Source: Citrus sinensis | Lineage: Eukaryota; Streptophyta; Magnoliopsida; Sapindales; Rutaceae | Reading direction: 5' to 3' | Assembly: GCF_022201045.2 (NCBI RefSeq) | Contig: NC_068557.1 | Span: 16,283,501 to 16,347,500 of the forward strand | DNA: 64,000 bases | Shown here: one piece after another, positions 56,560 to 64,000 of the stretch | Layout of the letters: every line of letters begins with the position of its first letter | Numbering within the stretch: position 1 is the stretch's first letter | Made by a program: the position numbers and the translations under genes | The notes under the pieces: model-generated | Databases searched by the model: none | Seen by the model: the letters and a program-made list of their open reading frames with translations, nothing else | Told to the model about the DNA's origin: nothing

Positions 56560-58320
56560 CTATAGTGGTTACCTTGGTTGGACTTTTTCCAAAAGATACT
56601 GTGATCTTTATAATTCCCTTAGAAACTATACTTCCTCTAGCAAATCCATGAAGTGGAGTAGCGTAAGGTTTCAATCGCAATCGTTCCAACTTTATTTGAA
56701 CAAAGGTTGACATGAATAAAATATCAATCGAACTCTAATTATCAATGAGAATCTGATGGAAGCATTTGTTTATCACAAGGAGGGTGACGATTAAAGGATT
56801 ACAATTAGGATGATGAACATCTTCGGAGAAGATTATTGGTATATTACGAACACTTGATCCTTGGGATTGATTAGTCAAATTAACCTCAAGACCTTCGGTT
56901 TATGTTTTGCTTGGGGTACGGGCTTAATTCTTCCTTAATTTCCCGAGTCTTCCGCAACTAGTCCTTCTCAAATGTAATTGACATCAAATATGTTTTGATC
57001 ACCGTACCCTTGCTTCTTTCCCTTTCTTTTCCTCAAAGATTATGGTTAATCACTCTTCACTCCATCATTAGCATTTCTTACATACTCTTGTAGTTGTCCT
57101 TGTCAAATCAAGCTCTCTATTGTTCCTTAAGCTTAAAACACTCATACCCTTGCTTCTTTCCCTTTCTTTTCCTCAAAGATTATGGTTAATCACTCTTCAC
57201 TCCATCATTAGCATTTCTTACATACTCTTGTAGTTGTCCTTGTCAAATCAAGCTCTCTATTGTTCCTTAAGCTTAAAACACTCGTAGCTGTTATGTTTAT
57301 AATCTTTATGGAAATGACAATACTTATTTAGATTGTTTCGGGGTGGATTTGTTCTCATAGGACGTAGGGTTCTAAACAAGGTTGGACTTCTCACCTATAT
57401 AAGAATTTGCTCCCAGGGAGTATTAAGCATTGTAAAGTTGGTGAATCGAGAGGCTGAACAAGGATGAGTGTCTTAAACTTCAGAGTGTTCCCTAGGACAA
57501 AATTGATCTCTCCTTGAAAATTGATCCGATCTACCAGTCTTCCTTCTCACCGACATCTTTTTTTTTCTTTCCTTTACTTGGTTCTCATTTATCTTAATTT
57601 TTATTTTGAAATCTTTCTTCAATATTGGCATATTTCTCAACTCTTACAAGCATTTCAAAGTAAAAGGTAAGTGATTTTTTTTAAACTGACCAACATAATT
57701 TTCCTATCCTAAGTCTTTCCACAATATCAGAAAGTGCTATGTTACTATGATAACCACTTACTTGGGTGATCTCATTTTTTTACCTTCTGATGTAATCTCT
57801 CAAGAACTCCCCCTCTCGTTGTTCAACGTCAAGAGTTAGGTCATTGATTTTCCTCATTGTCGAGCATTTTAGAAGTGGGGGGTAAATTCTCTACTCAAAT
57901 CTCGAAAGGTTGACGGAGTGTGACCTTAACCTTCGAAACCATATTCGTGTTGCTCTTACCAAGGTAAGAGGAAAGGCTCGACGAAGAATTGCTTGTGATG
58001 CTCCTTGTAATTTTATAAGGATGTAATACAGTTCTAGATTTCAATAGGGTCCATCTATCTATCATGGGGCTCCATCTGGGTAAATTGAACCTAGATGGAT
58101 AGTATGTTATCATTATATCAAGAGTAAAGGTGGCTCGAGTTTCACTATTGTATCATCTAGTGATCCAATTTCTCGAACCATTTGCTCAAGTCTCTGCATT
58201 CTCTATTGTAATCATCCATCAATTTTCTTCCCTTACTTTAATTATTCTTTAGCCATACTCCCTTAGATCTTCAATGGTTTGAGGAATATCTGAGATAACC
58301 TTTATTCAATTCTTCTTAAG
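56560..58320 (-). pseudogene. Ty3/gypsy gag and protease relic
   Basis: On the minus strand, decayed gypsy sequence can be read in pieces. About 58100-57640 has gag traces, including GEFLRDYIRR and an ALSDIVERLR stretch. Near 57350-57270 is YCHFHKDYKHNSYECFKLK, the gag zinc-finger-like motif. From about 56860 to 56572 lies the retropepsin region: IPIIFSEDVHHPNCNPLIVT, then ILIDN, a TAG at 56735-56737 where glycine of the usual VDNGSS is expected, then SSIDILFMSTF and a long matching tail (RLKPYATPLHGF, GSIVSKGIIKITVSFG). Many stops and shifts show it is long dead. RT and integrase are not in the window; the element is truncated on its 3' side near 56560 or decays beyond recognition there. Confidence 0.75.
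57005..57284. repeat. Perfect 140-bp tandem duplication inside the gypsy relic
   Basis: Bases 57005-57144 and 57145-57284 are two adjacent copies of a 140-bp unit beginning TACCCTTGCTTCTTTCCC and ending near AAGCTTAAAACACTC. No difference was seen within the unit, so this duplication is much younger than the relic that contains it. Confidence 0.92.
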
Positions 58321-60309
58321 ATCTCGTTCTAGAGGAGCTAGAATTAATCACATTACCTCTACTTGAGTTCCTTTTTTCTTAGCTTGAGCTTGGAATTGGT
58401 TGAACATTCTATTGGTGTTATGAGCCAACTGATCTACTTATTATTGAAATAAAACAACACGAGGTTGTGCTTCGTGTCTGGTGTGCCGATGTGGATTTAG
58501 TTAAGGATTTAGAGGAGGATGGGTTATCATCATGTCATCATCCTCCAAATCTCGTTGTCATCTCTTTCGTCGAAAATGAACTTCCTTATCCATAACTGCA
58601 ACATTCATCCATGTGGTAGGACTTACAGACGAAGCCAATCTGTTGGAGTAAATTTTATCCTAACTTATTATATGGTAATTCCAACCAAGGATGACTCCCT
58701 TAGGACTGAGCTTCCTTTTTTTTTTCTTTTTATCTTAATTGGCTTTTGAATTTTCTCATAGGAGTCCACTTTCCTAGATAATAAGGATGCTTTTGTCAAG
58801 GAAAAAATTAGAGAACCGTCTTGCGGGTGTAAGCCCTTTGATGATAAAGTCAATTATTGATTTTTTAGAAACATGAACTTAGAGAGAGAAAGTTAGAATT
58901 TCTCTTCTTGAGTCGATTTTTCTTACATTTCAATGAGAATAGAGGGCATATTTATCAGCCTAATTGATTTGACTTAGGCCCTAATTACTTAAATGACAAG
59001 TGTTATTGTTCTTGTGACACTTTTTTCTTTTGCCTGTGCTAATTGATGTCTAGACATAAAGGTTAGAACCTTGGAAAGTTTGTCCTAGGTGTTTTGTCCT
59101 AGAATCTTGAGATTATAAGAACTTTGGAATCTTTGGGGTTTGTGATAGGATTTTGGGATCCTAAGAGTCTTCGAACTCTGAAACCTAGAAGGTTAATTCT
59201 AGGTGGTTTGTACGAGGATCCTATGAGTCTTGGAACCTTGAAATTTATGATGTTTATCCTAAATGGTTTGTTCAAGGATAAGGTCCTAGAAACCTTTGAA
59301 CTTTTTGGGCCTTAAATCTCCTAGGTAGTTTATCAATCTCTTCATAGGCCTTATAGGGACCATATAAGTTAATTTCTAGTTACCTCCTAGTGAATTGACA
59401 ATCTTCAAATTGCCCCCCTTACTATTGAAAACCCAAAACTCGTTATCTATCCGTTAATTTAAATGGCGTAAAGGGTAAGATGGTAGTTATACAAATCCAT
59501 AACGACCGTTAAGCACAGGGGCACGTGACGCATATGCAGGAAACATTAAATCAGTTAGTTTTTTTTAACCTAACCCCGTGTTACTGTGCGGTGTAAATGA
59601 TAAAAAAATTAAAAATTAAAAATAAAAAATTAAAAGGAAACAAAAAGGAAAAAAATTAATGGTGTGATATAAAAAAACAAAATCTTTGATTTTGCACCAA
59701 AGTAAAGCGAAGGGTTTGTGCATACAGTCGTAAGTTGCAAGACTTTACTCAGGCAAAAAAACATAGCAGCACTGAACAAATTGTACGGACGACATTTGAA
59801 GGAGTAAGATGAACTTAAGCAATACCAATGGAGAATTTGAGTCTGAACAGCCTCGTCCGACAACTGAGGTGAAAAAAAAGGAACTTTTTTTTATCATTTT
59901 ACTGTTATTTTTTGTTTTGGACTGTATGTCGATACTTATGTCATTTCTGGGTGTTATAATGATAGGTTAATGACATTGCATGAGGGCGTTAATCATTGAT
60001 TTTGAAGCATAATTGGAAACCCTGAGTTTTTATAAATTTGGGGATTTTTGTTTGTAGTAAAAAACATAGGAATTTTTTCCTTGTTCCTATACTCAGAAAA
60101 TTGAAAACCAAGATTTCTGTTATTTTTGTTGGTTTTGATGAGCATTGTAGGTTATTGGTAACATTGTCCTTACTGTTGACTAATCTTTCCACAATTGTAA
60201 AGAATGATTTGTGTAATGAAGTTGTATATGACTTGCAGTTGTATATGTGTGAATTGTGGATTTTAAAGCTTATCTGTGTATTGTGATATATAGGAAAAAG
60301 AATTCAAGA
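58321..60309. other. Presumed gypsy 5' region, degenerate repeats, then flank of the Mutator element
   Basis: Bases about 58321-59400 are upstream of the minus-strand gag and may be its leader or LTR, but no LTR ends were found. At about 59067-59310 a unit of roughly 55-60 bp recurs about four times in degenerate form (GAACCTTGGAAA...GTCCTAG, GAACTCTGAAACCTAG, GAACCTTGAAATTTA). From 59450 on the DNA is AT-rich and without a gene, up to the first traces of the Mutator transposase. Confidence 0.4.
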
Positions 60310-63300
60310 TGTCAGCTTGTGTTAACTTTGTAGGTGTAAGGTGGGATCTTGACCTTGTAGATCTTGATTATCTAAGTAGAGCAATAGTGATCAATGGGGC
60401 AATGAGACAAGCTTTTAGGAGAACCAGCTGGCCCAGTGAGAGGTTTGTGCTTCAGGTTACGTTGCTTTGAAATGGAAAAAAAAGGAGCAATAGAGAATGA
60501 TAATGAAATATATCAGCTATGAGAGTTGTTTAACGAGAAATACACAGATATTAACTTCTACATGGAGGTACTATCGTTGAATGTGATGTATGTGGGTCAA
60601 AAGAGATTATTCGATGATGATATTCAGACTATTGCCGTAGAAGCACCACAATCTGCTGAAGCACCACCTCGTAAAACCAATAGTAAAAATATTAAAAGTG
60701 TTCCAAGGAAAAGAAGAAGAGGCAAAAGACCTACCCCTGGCCCTGGATTCGATCGTGTTAGTCCATCAACCCCCACTCTTGAACCTGTCAATCCAGAGGC
60801 AACATCTGCTCCTGAGTCAATACATCAATCTGAACCAGCACTTGAGTCAATGCATCAATCTGAACCAATACATGAGTTAATGTATTTTTCTGAACCAACA
60901 CCTAAATCAATGCATTAATTTGAAACAACACATGAACATGAAGATGAATAACATATGGCAGGTGACAATGTATTAACAGCAGAACATGTTCTTTAGAAGA
61001 TTAAGAGACTAATGAAATCGAATCTACAACAAGATTAGTCGACAACAAAGTTTAGCAGTGAATTTAATGAGACACAGTCAGATTATGACCAAACTCCATT
61101 GCATACTCCAACAATTAACCTAAAAATTGACCAAACACCAGTATATGCAACTACTCATACATCTGAACTAGAAAAAGATAATGATGTGATCGATGATTTG
61201 TATAATGGTCTGTTGGAGGATGAAAACGATGATGATGGCCTTGGGTTGGGTGCGAACAGTAAAAATCCATCATTGTCTAAATTTTTTGAAGACAATGATT
61301 CACAAAAGGGGTGAATCTGTCTCAGAGCCTGCCACAATACCAGCACCTTCTGCTACATCAATATCTTTCCAACCAATGGCTGAACCTATGCAATTAACAC
61401 CACCAGAATAAACATTACTAACTCCTAATTAGGGACTTATATTAAATCCTGAATTTCCATCTCAATTTGACTAAACTGAACCATCTGAGACAACTATAAA
61501 GGAGTCAAATACGGTAAAGAGGAGAAGTGGTAAAGTGCAGCCATCTCATTTGCATGCCAACAAAAGAAAAACTGCTTCTGTCTAGATAAGGGCTTCTTAA
61601 AAGATTATACAGCGAAGGCAGAAGAAACAACATGCTCTTACTAAGCCTTCGAAGAGAAGTGGAAAGAAAAGAAAATTAAATTCTGTAGACAGTGAGTTTG
61701 TTCAGACCAAGCCTAAGCTAATAAAGACAAGGCGAACTAAAAGTTCATCAGGCTCTTCAACACAAACAACAACGGATGATGTGCCTCATTCTCATGTTGA
61801 AGACGAGTTTCATTATGGTTTGATTCAGAAAATGATGACAATAATGAAGAAGTAAGACACGACAACAATGGTAAATTTGATGATGATGATGGCAGTGATA
61901 ACGATGATGGCTTGTTAGAGGGTTATGAAAGTGATAATGCTGATTTTGGTCCAATGCAATCATCAGATGATGAGCATCCATTCCGTGCAATGTCTCGCGT
62001 ATTGGGGGGTTAAATGTTTGAGGACGGTACAGATCCAGTAAAGTTTAGGATTGGAATGGTTCTTAGAAATATGAAGTTTTCTACATGGGCTCTTTAAGAT
62101 TTTTGTATTCAAGAAGGTTTTCGAGGTAGAAGAGTGAAATTAGAGAGAATAAGGATATTATGTCGTTGTTATGCATCCAGGTGTCCTTTCAAGGTATATA
62201 CTTCATTGTAGAGACACAGTGAATGCTTCTAAATCAAAAGTTTTCATAATATCTATACATGTAAGGGGATTGTGAAAAATCCAGAGGCAATAGCGGGTTG
62301 GATTGTGAGGAAGTACCATAAAAAAATCACTGCCAATCCTTCAATTTCTGTAGAAAATATGGTCATTGACATCAAATAAATTTATGGAGTTGAGGTCAGT
62401 CTACAGAAGGTTTATAGGGCGAAAAAAAAAATTCTTGAGTCAGCAGGTAGTTGAGATTATGTTCGGAGCTTTAAGAACCTTTGGGACTATGCTCACATTA
62501 TAAAACAACATACGCCAAGTGCACTAACAATGCTTAAAGTTACAAAATCAGGCACCCCTGCAGAGAAGTGTAGGTTCCAGAGGTTTGTTATTAGTTTCCC
62601 AGACTTAGAGATGGTTTCAAGGCGGGTTGCAGACCATTTATTGGTCTTGATAGCTGTCATTTAATGGGACCATTTGAGGGTGTCCTGTTATCAGCAGTTA
62701 AGCTTGATGTAAACTAAGGGGTATTTCCATTGGCAGTATATATATATGAATATGAGAACATTGATAGTTAGACATCGTTTCTGGGGCATTTGAAGGAGTA
62801 CTTGGCTAATTCAAGGGAGTTAACCTTCATGATGGATAAACAAAATGATTTATTGAATGCCTTAAACTTAGAGTTCTATGGATCACACAATAGTTACGTT
62901 CAATCTTTAAAAAGTAAATTATTGTCACTTTTATTAATGTATATATATTATCATACACTTGAAACGTTTTCTGCACATTTACAGCTCTATATGATGATCT
63001 AATAAACTGTGGTCAAAGTGATAAAGGGGTAGCTTGATTTACAGTTTTGTCACTTCTCAGGGGTTGGGCATGATTAACATTTTGAGTTATTTTTTCCTTA
63101 ACAGGTACTGTCCGAGACATGTGTGAGACATGTATTTTCCAACCTAACGCAAAGGTTTCTTAATGTACAGCTGCGAGACGAGTACTGGAAGGTTGTCATG
63201 TCTGTAAATAAGGATGATTTTACGGATGAAATGAACAATATAACGAAGGTTGATGCAGATGCTTTCGATTGGCTAAGGAAAATCAACCCAAAATAGTGGT

Positions 63301-63965
63301 CAGTTCATGGTTTTGATAAATCAGTTAAATGTGATCATATAACAAACATGACTGAGAGTTGGAATGCATGGCTTGGAGATATGAGTAAGGCACCAATAAT
63401 CACCCTGATGGAGCATATAATGAAGAAGATGATGCAAGCAATCATAGAAAGAAAGTTGGAATCTCAGGGATGGCGCACTGAAGTTCTTTCTTGCATAAAT
63501 AAGAAGATGAACAAATTACTGAAGGATGTGAAGGTTCTGTCATGTTATTATACCAGCAAGTCATATATGGCCAATAATAAGAAGTCGTTTGTGGTTAATT
63601 TAAAGGAGCATACGTGTGATTATGGGCTGTGGCAAATTAATGGTCTACCATGCAATCATGCGATGCCTTGTATTGCTCATTTAAGGGCTACTTATGAGAC
63701 ATATATTGTTGCTTGCTTCACAAAAGAGACTTATCTAAGATGTTATTCAGGTATCATTCATCTTTTACTAGGCAAGTCTAAGTGGCCACACATAGAGGCC
63801 GATGAAATTTTGCCTCTGAATATATCAAGACCACCTGGTAGGCCCAGGACTTGTAGAAGAAGGGAGGCTGGTGAAGCGCTATCCCACATGAGAAAATTTA
63901 CAGTTTCATGCACATAATGCAGAGGCATTGGCCACAATACAAGATGCTGTCCTCATAATCCAGCT
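60310..63965 (+). pseudogene. Mutator-like (MULE) transposase, decayed, runs to window end
   Basis: A long plus-strand relic with frequent stops. The N-terminal part (60526-60918) is charged and ends in a 10-residue repeat (SMHQSEP). About 62040-62330 matches the MuDR DNA-binding domain (KFRIGMVLRNMKFSTWAL; RGRRVKLERIRILCRCYASR, with the C...C...CPFK pattern). About 62628-62880 is the catalytic region: CRPFIGLDSCHLMGPFEG holds the first DDE aspartate, followed by VFPLAVYIYEYENIDS with TAG where the usual tryptophan stands. 63348-63917 is an open 189-codon frame with a SWIM finger (CDYGLWQINGLPCNHAMPCI). A zinc knuckle CRGIGHNTRC follows after a TAA at 63915. MULE transposases cut and paste DNA; this copy cannot make a full protein. 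No terminal inverted repeat was found, and the 3' end lies outside the window. Confidence 0.85.
60814..60933 (+). repeat. 30-bp minisatellite, four copies, in the MULE reading frame
   Basis: Units at 60814, 60844, 60874 and 60904 (first GAGTCAATACATCAATCTGA) encode variants of ESMHQSEPxx. The last unit contains a TAA. Copies diverge progressively from first to last. Confidence 0.85.
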
Positions 63966-64000
63966 AATGCAAGCAAGAAGACCAAAACAATGATGGTAAA

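Noticed and set aside
1..64000. CRISPR arrays, rRNA or tRNA genes
   Set aside because: No regularly spaced identical repeats with unique spacers and no recognisable structural RNA; the sequence is eukaryotic.

Overview
The window is AT-rich plant nuclear DNA. It holds an intron-bearing plant gene, five small plant-specific wound-induced-protein (WIP) genes, Ty1/copia and Ty3/gypsy retroelements, hAT- and Mutator-type elements, and an endogenous caulimovirid. The viral family (petuvirus-like single polyprotein) together with the WIP cluster makes a woody eudicot such as Citrus plausible, but the species is an inference from memory and not proven by the sequence.

Layout. 1-4920 is intergenic with a foldback/MITE-like element. 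4921-8809 (minus) is a seven-exon gene for a VAP4-type MSP-domain protein; all exon phases agree and give 276 residues. 8810-13023 is AT-rich and contains MITEs, the clearest being a 202-bp Mutator-type MITE with a 9-bp target duplication. 13024-21885 is a Ty1/copia element with two 1548-bp LTRs that are almost identical, a perfect 5-bp target duplication, an intact gag and a ruined pol. From about 22 kb to 53 kb runs a cluster of five WIP genes, all on the minus strand (21994, 26102, 30489, 48482, 52519). It is interrupted by the copia element (just behind WIP gene 1), a hAT element (22992-23979), small MITEs, and the viral locus. WIP genes 4 and 5 lie in a tandem segmental duplication of about 3.1 kb; gene 3 looks like a mosaic of the gene 2 and gene 4/5 lineages.

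The most striking object is 32395-47028: two partial copies of an endogenous pararetrovirus (Caulimoviridae) fused head to head as a giant imperfect palindrome. The outer ends of both arms stop at the same viral base, and a 571-bp single-copy spacer separates them. The right arm also carries a 430-bp patch flipped into antisense, an 8-bp filler and a 1552-bp direct duplication. The left arm's reading frame is cut by two stop codons that look like C-to-T changes; the distal right arm keeps a 1444-codon open frame (coat region, CCHC knuckle, protease, RT, RNase H, C-terminal region). Neither arm has the 5' leader or the N-terminal movement-protein region. Any transcript crossing the centre would fold into a multi-kilobase hairpin, so the locus is a candidate natural source of antiviral small RNAs.

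56.5-58.5 kb (minus) is a heavily mutated Ty3/gypsy gag-protease relic with a perfect 140-bp tandem duplication. 60.3 kb to the window end (plus) is a decayed Mutator-like transposase with recognisable DNA-binding, DDE, SWIM and zinc-knuckle parts. No structural RNA gene or CRISPR array was recognised.
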